Assembly (NCBI GenBank): GCA_036850595.1
Contig: CM072165.1
Span: 10,550,109 to 10,614,108 of the forward strand
Source: Rhyacichthys aspro
Taxonomy: Eukaryota > Chordata > Actinopteri > Gobiiformes > Rhyacichthyidae
DNA length: 64,000 bases
Direction: 5' to 3'
Shown here: one piece after another, positions 13,065 through 24,331 of the stretch
How the letters are laid out: every line of letters begins with the position of its first letter
Position numbering within the stretch: the stretch's first letter is position 1
Made by a program: the position numbers and the translations under genes
The notes under the pieces: generated by a model
Told to the model about the DNA's origin: nothing
Databases searched by the model: none
What the model saw: only the letters and a program-made list of their open reading frames with translations

Positions 13065-13229
13065 TTGTGTGATTCCACATTTTGGTGTCTGTTAGTCTTG
13101 GGTTTAAATGAAAATGTTACTCAATGCAACTAGGAAACTTAAGTGTGCTTCTCCAAATGTGCTCAGTTTTTCTGCTTGTCTACGTATCATTTTTTCAAAT
13201 TACACAATGCTCCTTTAAGTACAAAAGGG

Positions 13230-13235
13230 TTTATT
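13230..13235 (-). terminator. Probable poly(A) signal of the SPINDOC-like gene
   Basis: TTTATT on the plus strand is AATAAA on the minus strand. It lies about 1.26 kb beyond the stop codon at 14500, so the interval 13236-14499 would be a long AT-rich 3' UTR with no open frame of note. It is only about 170 bp from the ecsit signal on the other strand. Other minus-strand AATAAA-like sites occur nearer the stop, so a shorter UTR is possible. Confidence 0.45.
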
Positions 13236-14499
13236 TCTGAAAGGATTTGAACATTTCCTTTTAACAAGTCAAAAGTACATTCTCAGAAGGTAAACAGCTG
13301 GTATATCTGCAGCTATCAACACTTTTGTTTGTGGCTTTTTCAGGTTTTTGAAGCATGAATGTCTCCACTGCTTTGTGCTCAAACTTAAGACCATTTCAGT
13401 CTTTTTATTCCTGATCCGTATCGTGGAATAAAAATCAAAGGGATGCATTCCCGGCGCTCGTCTCTAACATACGACTACTTACTCATGCAGGAAAATTCTC
13501 GATACTTACAAATGACAAAATGCTATAATATGAACAATAGCTCTTCAATTACACAATGAGATTCAATAAATAATAAATAGTAAAAAAAAATCTGATTTGG
13601 CCTGTCATAACCACGTCAAAATAATGTGTAATCACGATGTCACACGGTGGAGATATGAAATTACAAGACATTTTTTACAAGTTGAGAAGATACAAAAGTG
13701 TATTTTAAAAACTGCAAGAGGATCTTTAACAAGAGCAGGTAGAAAAACTTGAGACTGATGCAACTTTCTGCTCACGGTTTAGTCCGAAGGATGCAGGTAG
13801 TGCAGTAAAAACGTCTTAGAAAACTGAGAGGAAGTGTTCTCTCTTCAAACAACATAGTGTAGAAAGTCTCTTGTGCTGTACATGTGTTTATTTTTTTTCC
13901 TCGTAGCTGGCACTGGTGCTGAAAGCTCTTGTAAACTCAAAACTCCGGGCAGGTCAACAGAAGGGGGCAGCATTCGGACCACAGCGACAACAAAAACCTA
14001 CTAATCTACAGCATTTGGAATGTTTTAGGTGACATTAATGTGCAATAAATGTGTCATACAAGATTATTTTTTTAAATCCCAGAAGAAAAAGAAGTAAACA
14101 ATGATTCAGGGGTAAACATTCCCTTCATCGCACTCTTTCAAGGTGACTTTGAAATGAAAACATGAAGAAATAAATAAGACAAATAAAGCTGGATGGACCC
14201 TGGGCTGTAGTCTTGTCAGCTCTGCTTCTCTCTTTTTTTTTTTCTTAGTTCCTGTGTGCTTCTGCAAAACATAAGAAAAAAAAAACCTCAATAGAATCTA
14301 TACTAACCAAATTTAACCAAAATTAGGCATAAAAGAAACAATACTACAAAAAGAAAACATTGTTAGCAACCAACAGAATAGTTTAAAATGTGACAAATAG
14401 TTGTTTTTAGTTTTTTAGGTTTTCTGGGATAAGTAAACTGCCCTTATTTACCTTCTGTGTGTTTTGGTCAAGTTCCCGTTAGCATTAGCTGTCATCAAA

Positions 14500-17400
14500 T
14501 TACTGCAGTCCCAACCCACCAGCCATGGAGGCGCTGTGCTGCTGGAGCTGGCTGGTGAAGAAGCGCTCCCTCTGGGACACCTGCTCGTCCCAGGCCTCCA
14601 AGATCCGCTGCCTCTCCCCGGGATCCAGATTCAGCGTGTCCGGGTGGGCCTCCTCGATGTGCGTGCGGACCCCCTCCAGGCTGTGCACGTACTGCAGCTC
14701 CCCACAGACCATGCACACCAGCAGCTGGTTGAGCGGGTCGTAGTCCATGAGGTAGTGGCTCCTCCAGACGTCGTCCGACACGGGACCCTCCTCCTCGCCG
14801 TTGGGACCCTCGTAGTCTGTGTAAAGGAGCTCGTCTTGGAGGAGAAAAAAAAATCCTTTAGTAGTGCAAATATATAATCTCTTTTCTGGTATTCAAATGG
14901 AAATTTTTGTTACCTTCGATTGGCACTGTGTAATCTGGGAAGGATCCTCCGTCAGAGTCGACTGAGTTACTGCAAAAAAAGCAACGTAATCATTATTATC
15001 CTATTTTAAAATAATTCTGGCTTCATATTGTTTATATGATGTAATAATAAACGTACTCTATTGGGTTTTCTGGCTCTTCAGAGGAGTTTGCCCACTCATT
15101 TGATTCCTACAAATGCAGAGATACAAGGCTCGGTTTAATTATAGAAGGCATTTGATTGTACTATGGCTGTGTCGACAATTGTGTTGAAAGAATATCTGTC
15201 CACAATTAGAACTGACAGTGACAATGAACTCTAACAGCATTGAAGATCGTGTCCCAAGACCACTTTCATCAAGTATGAATATGCCAGTAAATGGAGTTTT
15301 CATCAAGGCCTTTCCACTGTGGGGTACAGTACAGGTCGAGTCAGTTCAGGACCGTTTGGTACCGGTAACCCCCATTCTGCTTGAGTTTAATGCATTGTAA
15401 ACGATAAATGCAATGTTTAAATCCATAAAGTGTGAGGTGTACGACGACGAAAGAGATGGTGCTAATAAATGCTAGCTTTGCATTGGGGAAAAAAAAAACA
15501 TTTATTGTGTTTAGTTTGAATATTTCTGTTTATAAGAAGATAAAAAAATCAGTTTAATGTTAATGTTAATCTTAAGCTTCTAGTTTTCTCGAGGGAGGAT
15601 TATCTATCATCCAATTAACTGATGGCAGTGTTTAGCCGAGGTGTCTCTAAAGTGGTATGGTTTTAGGGACCCCTTTTGGTAATGGAAACACACGAGAACC
15701 GACCTGACCTACACCGCACTGCTCCAGTGGGAATAAGGCTTAATTCTGAACAAAGATTATAGTAGCTTTTATCTAGAAAAGCAGCACTCAGCTCTGTAAC
15801 TTTTTAGGAATTTCAGCTTCTAAAGAAAACACATTGCTGCAAACTCAAATGGAACTGTAAAGCAACAATGAAAAAATCTTATGTGAGGAGAGATAGTTAC
15901 GGTTACACATTGTAGAATTTGTTTGAGTTGGGTGCAGTGTGTGTACTGTGAAAGTTACACAGTGTTACTTTCCTCATTCACAGATTTCAAAGCTATGGGA
16001 CCCATTCAGATATTTTATCAAGTGAGTTTACCAGAGAAGGTCAAACAGTTCTACAAATTGAAGCAACATTTATTTTAGCTGACTGACTTTTTTGGTCCAT
16101 ACCTGTGACAGAGTCTGGGGCGACACAGTGGACCAGCAGTTGTCAGGCGCCCTCCTCTTCTCCTGAAAGGCCTTCCTGGCTCTCTGCTCCTTCTTCTTGA
16201 TCCTCCAGTACTCCCTCTTCCTCTTCTGGAAGTCTTCGTCGGACTCCCCGGGAATAGGCTTGGGCGGGACCAGGTGGCTTGATAACTTAATGGGAGGCGT
16301 TTGGATTTGTGGACTGTTCTGACTGGGAGCACTTGGATTGATAATAGACCTGAGAGTAGGAGTGACGTTTTGACAGGAAGGCTCGATGGGCTGTATGTTG
16401 ATGCTGGAGAGGGGGTTGTCGGGGGGCTTTAGCGTGGGAAGAGAGGGGGGCAAACAGTCCACATGTGAGCTGCTGTTTTCACGTTCGGTCTTCGTCCGAC
16501 AGTCGCTGTTTGAGTCTCTGCTGGGGACCGGCGGTTTGACCCGGAGCGTGTCCCGGGGTCCGGTGTTGGCCTTGGTCGGGCTGACCACCAGGACAGTAGG
16601 GATGCTGTTCACTGGAGTCCCAGAAGACATGGATGGCTTGGGCAGGATGGCTGGTTTTACCACAGGACTCTTGTTTGGGATACAACCTGAAGACTGAAGC
16701 ACAACAGCAGATATTTTTTTAACGTTTCCTTACGATAACAAAGTCGGAATAAGCAACAATACTAGAAGATATTCCAACATGAAACTGAATGAATGAATAA
16801 TGGCTCACAGTACAGTTTCATGAAAATACTTTCTTATGAAATCAGCATAGCTTTTATCACAACTATATTGAAATGTCACAAGTAAGTTTGAAGTACTGAA
16901 AAGAAAAAATAGAAATAAATAGTATAGTACTAGTACAATAAATCATGGTACTGTGTTGCTCACAAAAGAAAAAGCAACACTTATATCCTTTAAGTTAACT
17001 TAACTTAAATTGAACCCATCCAGAGGTCTTATGATCTTGTGCCAGTAATTGGTCATGTTACTAACTGAAGACAACAGCATGTTTTTCGACTTTGGTGAGG
17101 GAAACCAAGGTACGCTGTGAGCCAACAGTGCTCATTTTTTATTGCTGTCCCAAAACACTGCTCTGAGGAGTAAAGGCCGAAGATGGAGGAGGCTTGGGTG
17201 AAGATACACAAGCGAGGATACACCAGAGCATCTTACACTGAAGTAACAAACATCTCTTGTGTTTGTCTCATAAACAGCCTCCACAGACTTGTTTTATTTG
17301 CACTAATTACAGTTTACGGAGGTTAAAAAGCTCTGGCAGCTGCTGCTTTATTATAAGTAATATATAAAGTGGTCGAGATAATGGCTCATAACTTGTTTGT

Positions 17401-20400
17401 GAATGCTGTATTTCTAAATTTAAAAAGAAAATAGCCTGGATAGTAATAATTAGATGGTGTGACAAGAGTGTAACAAATTGGACAATACATTTTATTTCTG
17501 ATGTTAATTTGAGGTTTAGTTGGAGATCCAGTTGTGTTAATGTCATAATAAACCTAGACTTCATAACAAATGATGCTGCGGAGGATAGGACGTCCTCACT
17601 AAACTCATCTGTCATTCCCTAAGTCCTCTCCTGACTCCTCTCCTGTCTCTCCTCTGTCCTTTCATGTCTCGTCTCTTTATCTCCTCTGTCCTCTCTTTCT
17701 GTCCTCTCTGTGTGTCCTCTCTGGGCGGGACAAAAAGCCGAGGAGAAACGGGCAAAGGCAAATAGGAGAAATGAGACAGCTCTTGTATGTGCTCCCTGTG
17801 AGTGGACCTCTCTGAGCCTCTATTTTTGCTGTTCAGTGTCAAATACCAGAGGCAGTCTGCAGGGTAATGACACAGCAAACTACTTCAGAAGGCCTCACAA
17901 TAAACAAATGAGTCAAGTCTTCACTCAAAAAACCCAATCCTTGCAGTCCTGACATGTATTGTGAGATTAGCTATTGTTGTGAAGCATTACCTGGACGTTT
18001 CTGAGCGAAGCCCCGTTGCTGCTGTTCCTCTGTCTGGCCTTCAGCCTCGCCCTCTGCTGCCTCTTCATCAGCTTCCAGTACTCCCTCTTCTTCTGCAGGC
18101 TGCTCGTGCTCGACTCCATCACCTGCGGAGACTTGGTCGCCATCGCCCCGCCGTCATTCAGGCCTGGTGTCGGACTCGGCGGCTCTATGGGGAGGTGGTG
18201 TAGTTTGGGAGGCTCAGGAGAGCAGCAGTGTTGATGGCCTGCTCTTTTAACGTGAGGCCTCTGCGTTCGGCGCTGGGAAGACGGGGAGGCTTCTATTTTG
18301 GGGATTGCTTCGAAACAAGAAGGGGTTTGGCTGTCGGAGTTGGAATGTGGGGATACTTTATTGCTGGTAGAAGGTAACGGCGTAATTTGGGACGTGTCCT
18401 TGTGCTCGGAAGATGAATCCTCATGTATTGGAGTGTCATCTTCTTCGCAGCTTTTTAACTGCAGTGTTAGATCAGCAGCAGTTGATGCGGAAACATCTGT
18501 TTGTGCAACGAGCTGAGAAATGTCTTGCTTAATGTCCTGTTCCACTTTATCTTCCTTTGTCTCTATTTTAATTCCAGTCTCAGTTTGATGCTCGGCCACA
18601 GTGCTGAGGGATTCTTCCAAGAGTTTCTTCATAGAGGCCACAGCCAGCAGAGTAGCGGCCTGGCTGTCTGCACTCAGAGCTGGGTCGGGATCTGCCTGAG
18701 CTGGAGGTGGAGTTTGGGAGACTGGGGGTTTGATATCTGGACAGATGGCTTGATCTGAATATAGGTCAACTGCTGGCATAAATTCACTCTCATCTTTGAT
18801 CTCATGAGACAAAGCAGCCACATTGTTGTTCGAGAGACTTCCTGTTTGGTTAGGAAGCCTTTTGCTCAGCGGCACAGCGGTGATGTGTTTTTGTGCTTTC
18901 CGTTTCAGTAGCACCGCACTAGCCCTGGCCTGTAACACACCCTGCCTCAGGCTTATGGCCCGAGCGGCTCTCTGCTCACGCTTCTTCACCCTCCAGTACT
19001 CCCTCCTCTTGGCCATCCTCTCCTCCTCCGTTAGCGACGGATCTAGACAGGCAGCTGACAGCGATGGTGCCCTACACGAGACAGCCATTTTCATGACGCA
19101 GCCCCCTGCCGCTGACCCAGAACCTGGATTTAGTGAAGCTGGGGGATGAGAGAGTGTGAGGTGGGACCCTGATGTTTGAATGGGTAGTATTTGTGAATTG
19201 CTAGTTTCCAGTTGTGTCTTCGGTCTGATTGGCAGTATTTTCGGAGACTTGTTGAGTGACTGTGGGATGGAGACTTTGACCTGTACTGGCCGGGATAGAG
19301 GGGGCTGGGGATTTACTCTAAAAGTGGTGTTACCTGGCTGTGGCTGTGTACTGCAGGCATCAGAGTGAGCCACCTGCTCTCTTCTATGCACCGGAGCGCT
19401 GAGGTTCACAGTAACTTGTGGAATGTTAATAGTGAGCGTGCCGTCCTCTTTGATGAACCCCCCGATGGTGTCAGATGCATGCATAAGGGACTGGGACCTC
19501 GCCTTCCTCATGTCCTCCAAGATTTTATGGTACCTCTTTACTCTGCGCTGCAAACAGTCCTTCTCCTTCAACCTACTTCTGACCTCCAGTGACAGCTTGG
19601 CTCGCTGCTCGCGCTTTTTAATCCTCCAGTACTCCCGCCGCTTGGCTATGACTTGCTCAGGGGTGTCAGTGGGGTCAATCTTGGGGAGACTTCTGCTCCC
19701 AAAGAGGTAGGACAGGGAAGGAGATCTGACCCTTAAGATCCTCTGATTAATGAAATTCTGTCTTGGTGTTTTACATCGCCCACGGGACACCCCAGAGAGG
19801 TGATAATAACTGGGACTCCTTCTCATTGGTTCAACTGACTTCTTTGTATTTATAACAGCAGAGGTGGGTGCAGTCTGTGTTGTCCCTATGTTTGTTTGTC
19901 TGTGAATCATTGTAGTTTGTAGTTTCTCTGTTTTGGCAACACTAAAGGGCGCCTGCGCTAGAGATCCGGGTTCTATCAAACTTGATTTGGGTGGAAAATA
20001 AAGAGAAGCAGAATTACCTGAGAGTGTTTTTGGCGCCCACACCTCTACGCTTTGTGCTCTGTTTCTGCTTTTACCGAGTAGAGCTGCCAGCCTTGCCCGC
20101 TGCTCTCGCTTTTTGATCCGCCAGTGCTCTCTGCGCTTGGCTGCTTTCTCCTCTTCGGTCTCTGGCGTAACCAGCGAGGCTCCAGCACCTGTAGGCCTCT
20201 GCTGGGGGGTGACCAAGGCACTCTTTGTTCCTGTCTGAGGTGTGCTTTTTGGGCCACGTGGAGAAGACACAAAGGGTAGATTAGTGGTTCCATCAGTGGA
20301 GAGGGGTTTGGGCTGAATGAACACTGGGACTGGTGCGTTCTGGCTGGTTTGGGGAACAGTCTGGCTCTGCATAGGCGCACGTGGCTGAGGGGTTGCTTTA

Positions 20401-20882
20401 GCAGAGCTGCTGTTTGTCAGCGGAGGCACTGAGGAGCTGCTGTTTAGTTGACCGACTAGGACTGAGTTGATCCCTGTGTTAACTATAGCTGTCATACACT
20501 TCACCTCACTTCTGGAGGAGTTGGAGCATGGGACTTTGTTGAGTTCCATTGTCTGAAGCCATTGCTCTTTTTGGCTCCTAGGGGCCACCAAACTGGCTGA
20601 TGTGATGTTTCCGGTCTGTAAAGAGGCAGAGATATTGGCTGATTTGTTTAATTCATTTTTAACCTGCAATGAGCAGGAAGACGCAGGGGCCAACACGTTG
20701 AGGAGCTGCCCGCCTGGGCTTTGTTTTGGGGCCATTCCTCTCCGCTCCGACAGCCGGGCCCTCTGCTCCCTCTTCTTATTTCTCCAGTACTCTCTCTTCT
20801 GAGCCAGGGTGGCATCGTCGTATTCGGACGCAGGCCTGTAGCGATGTCCTGTGGAACTGCCTTTATCTTTTAACGTGGGCAT
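14500..20882 (-). CDS. spindoc: SPINDOC-like protein with six EYWR-KKREQRAR motifs and a ZFTA-type zinc finger
   Basis: Coding exons in transcript order: 20882-17991, 16693-16103, 15106-15057, 14969-14914, 14834-14500, giving 1307 aa with phases consistent throughout. The start ATG is preceded in frame by TGA two codons upstream. Near-identical copies of KREYWRxKKREQRAR lie around residues 29-43, 248-262, 417, 627, 933 and 1123, in long Ser/Pro/Thr/Gln-rich, probably disordered sequence. The C terminus has WRSHYLMDYDP followed by CMVC and HIEEAH (Cys1237, Cys1240, His1255, His1260; CX2CX14HX4H), then a segment close to human SPINDOC (HPHTLDLSPSEKSNILEAW versus HPDTLNLDPGERQRILEAW). SPINDOC binds Spindlin-1 and lowers its chromatin activity. 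Neighbours zfta and rtn3 match the human locus. Human SPINDOC is only 381 aa and, as far as I recall, lacks the repeats, so the symbol is tentative. Confidence 0.8.
15305..15741. mobile_element. Probable nonautonomous hAT-like element (MITE)
   Basis: This element sits in an intron of the SPINDOC-like gene. The left end (AAGGCCTTTCCACTGTGGGG, then GTACAGTACAGGTCGAGTCAG) mirrors the right end, whose reverse complement starts AAGCCTTATTCCCACTGGAG and continues through a GGTCAGGTCGGTTC stretch. A TTTGGTACC-type block near the left and a GGTAATGGAAAC block near the right resemble the 'TTTCCACTG…GGTACC' short DNA elements common in fish and frogs. There is no transposase frame. Exact ends and target-site duplication are not clear. 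Confidence 0.45.
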
Positions 20883-22285
20883 ACTTCAGCCGGTGTGAGC
20901 AGCCCATAAGTTCGGATCTAACTGTATGGGCAGGCTCGTCCCTCTAGAGGCCGGTCCCGTTGAACCCATTAATCCCAAACCAGAAAGTTCTCCTCCTCTC
21001 CTGCAATGTGGTAATGCAGCTCTCCTGAGCAGCAGCCAGATCTTCCAGTCATAGCATCAGTCGGCTGTGCCCTAAAAACAAAACATTTCAAATGCATGAT
21101 TACAACAGTACTCTAAGGCTGATTTTAGGGTGCAGTGTGTCCTTTCCAGATCATATTAACACCTATGGTAAGCCCTGCAGGGACATTCTGTTGTTTGTAG
21201 ACAAAGCCAATGGAAAAAGGTCAAATGATAAGTTTCAAACTTTAATTACAAATCAATTTTGTACAGAGCTGTCTTTAAATGACTACTTTTGATAGATGGA
21301 TAATTGCAAAGTGTATTAGTTTAAGGTGAATAAACCATAATAGTTTACTACAAAATACACAATTAAATTATTAGCACATTTAAATTAAGGTTCTTTTGGT
21401 CACACTGTAAAAAAGAGTACATAATCAAAAGACGACTTCCACTGCTGTATCTTTAAGTTTACAAAAACATAGGTTGTGATGCAGAAAATGTAAAAAGCTA
21501 AAATGATCTGTATGACGTTACAGTTCACAATCTAAAATAAAATACCATACAATATAGCCTTTTCATATTATTATGAACAGTTACCTTTATCTGACATGTT
21601 TATTAAAGGAGAGATCTTAAATGAGTGCTCCACTTCCAAGTGACGTTTGTTCAAATGCAAATCCCAGGACAATGCCACTTAACGCTGATCTGCTTTTTCA
21701 CTTGAGACTGCAACACTTCATATTCTTAAACGTGTGAAATTTATTAAAAGTATGCGTTTTCACCACACGACCTGTCTATGTGGTTCAAGATTCATTCAGC
21801 TGCAGTCCAGGAAGAAGCAGAGTGACACTGTCCCTTTAAACCTGTCCCTTTCTATCACAGTTTCTATCTATCGAGAACCGTCTTATTCTTTATTCCGGGT
21901 TCTTTTAGGGACAAACGCTGTATAAAATCATCACAAATGTAGATGTGGCGCACATAAAGTAAAAAATAGCCCGTTTAGTGCGTAAATTGTACCCAACGCG
22001 TTGTCTCTCGCAGCAGCACAATGGACAGAAGCTCCTCCCGTTGTCCACACGGACGGGAGCCCGTCTGTGAGCTGCCTGCCTAAAAGAGCACACTAAACCC
22101 CGGTAGAGCCGTCCTAAAGCGGGACTCCAGGAAGATGTGGAAGAAAACATGCATATTCGTTACCTTTTAGTTAGCCCTAACTTTCCGGGACAGTTTTTCT
22201 AAAGGGTTGTGGACATGTATTTCGCCAGGACACTGCAGCTACTTTCCGCCAGCCAGCCGTGCTCCGAGGCTGCCTTGACAACGCG
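20883..22285 (-). other. 5' UTR, first intron and noncoding first exon of the SPINDOC-like gene
   Basis: Upstream of the start codon the exon extends to a TTTTTAG acceptor, placing the exon edge at 21071. The next exon upstream is probably noncoding and ends at an AAAAG/GTAACG donor, with its last base at 22164. The sequence above that (about 22164-22285) is GC-richer with several CpGs, as expected for a transcription start. The intron 21072-22163 holds nothing I can identify. Confidence 0.55.
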
Positions 22286-24331
22286 CAAAGTACCAGGATG
22301 TGGGACCTGCGTGCGCGTTCACTGCGAGTAGGACACAGGACAGCGGAGGAACACGCCCCCAGCCTCTCTGCTTGTTATCTACCATCACAACGCATTTCAG
22401 CCATCATTTCACCAAACGCTAGGAGCTAATATGTCTTTGGTTTCTAACAGTCTGACTGATGCCAGACCACGAGCCAGACAGGCCTGGTGTCACGTGACTG
22501 TAACCTAACCTGTTTAATGAGGACTACATTAAAGACAGCAGCTCCACCTCTGTCTCATCAAATCACGTGTTACATGTTCTTTGGGTTTAAACTACACCTG
22601 CAGGGCCAAACTCATTTACCCTGATGTGAAAATCTCATTAGGGACAGTAAAACTGCTAATGCATTCGTTTTAAAAATAACCACAAGTACCACTGGCTCCA
22701 TACAAAGCTCTCCACTCTTTAACAAAGTTTGTTCAGCATTAGGCAAACCAATGTGTTTCTGATATATTTATTTTAAAAGGCTAAATACAATTATACAATA
22801 AAACTGTTGTTTATGTGTAAAATTGTAAAAACTAAAAAATTACTTAACTGCCCTTGTATTTTTGTACAATTGCTAGCACATCATTAAGCTACAGATGTCT
22901 TGGTGGGTCAGATGAAAGCACTGCTAATATCAACAGTAAGACAATGGTCCCTCGCCCCAAGGAAAGTTGGAGTTTAGATTTGATTATTCATATTTATAAG
23001 GTGATTCTTTTTATGTAGTGACCTGTTGTAGAGGTCAACTGAAAATAGAGATAGAAGACACTTTGTAAAAATGTCAGAAAGGGCAAGTCAAACTTGTGAG
23101 GTGGTAGAGCAAAGCATGTGCAGCAGGATGGATGCATGGATGCCATAATAAACAACATGGGTCATCTTTTAACAGTGCAACAAAGAGCAGGCAGTGGCCA
23201 TCTATGGGAAGAGTTGGGACAGGAGCTCCCTCTGTCCTGCTGTCATAAGGCCACATGTCTCTGACAGATAAATGAGACTGAGGCTAGGTTTGTGACAATA
23301 GTTGTCATAATGACAGTGTTCATAATACACTTTTTTTAATCAAGGGAAAAATAATGACAAAATGTAATAAACTAAAGGTCAGACTTCATAGCTTGTAATC
23401 CCACATGAATTCAGTGTCACTAAGACACTGATTTTATTTCAGTAAAAAGCTAAATATCTTTAAGCCTTTATACTGAAACCTGCCAGGATGGGTCTATTAT
23501 CACCTACACAAACCCTTACAGTAATCTACTGAATATATAATAACTATAGTAATTTACTGTAGGACCAATAAACATTTCACATAATACCTGTAGACCCTGC
23601 AGGTAGTTTATGTGTTTGTGTTCTTTGTCATGACATCCTGTTGAGCTAACACGTGCTACATCTCTGTCATTACGGAACCGTCAGTTGTTAGATATTATTT
23701 ACTAAAGCGAATATTAGTCAAGCTGTAATTAGCATATGTGCTAATGCTCATGCTAGCGCATGTTCGTCAGCCCCTCACACTCAGCAGGGACCTCTCACAC
23801 ACGGCCTGTGTCATGTGCAGCTCGTGGGGCCCTCACTTACACTGGTCCCGCCTCGTGTTTAACCGATTCTGTTCCGAACAAACCGGGGGCTGTCGTGTGG
23901 AAAGAACAGCAGGACTTGAGCCGCTTATCAGTGGTATTAGCTCCCGCTGACGGCGCTGCCCCCCCGGGGTGGGTGTGCGCTGTCGACGCTGTTACTGTCT
24001 CTTTAAATTTACCCAGGAGCCCCTTAAGGAGCCCCAGGGGCCCCTAGTCCGGCTCCCCACCCTGAAGACAAGCAAGAGCCTTAAAATACATTAGAAGAGG
24101 CCTGCTAAACGCTGCCACAGAGTGCGGGACAGGAGCGGCGCGGTTCCTATTCCAGATTGAGTGATTGTGTGAAAAGTTAAGTGTGTGGGGGACATCGTGC
24201 TGGAGCGCCCGTTCACAGCAGATGCGTGTCGAGCGACATGTTTCTGTGGTAATGACACGTCCCGCTCCAGCAGTACGCTACAGTAGAGCACGGAGGGACC
24301 CGAGCGCGGTGAGAGCCGCAGTCAGGCAGTA
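22286..24331. promoter_or_regulatory. Divergent intergenic region between SPINDOC-like gene and zfta
   Basis: These are about 2 kb between two head-to-head genes. The left edge (to about 22400) and the right part (about 23740-24331) are clearly richer in G+C and CpG than the AT-rich centre, consistent with two promoters rather than one shared start. The right part includes GGCGCTGCCCCCCCGGGG (23953-23970) and becomes the zfta 5' UTR. No coding sequence was seen in the interval. Confidence 0.45.

Noticed and set aside
14464..14877. 137-codon plus-strand open frame
   Set aside because: Antisense shadow of the last coding exon of the SPINDOC-like gene, which carries a real zinc finger on the minus strand.
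20045..20380. 111-codon open frame in another frame of the SPINDOC-like exon
   Set aside because: Shifted-frame shadow of the 2.9-kb coding exon; only the chosen frame keeps the repeated motif and the splice phases.
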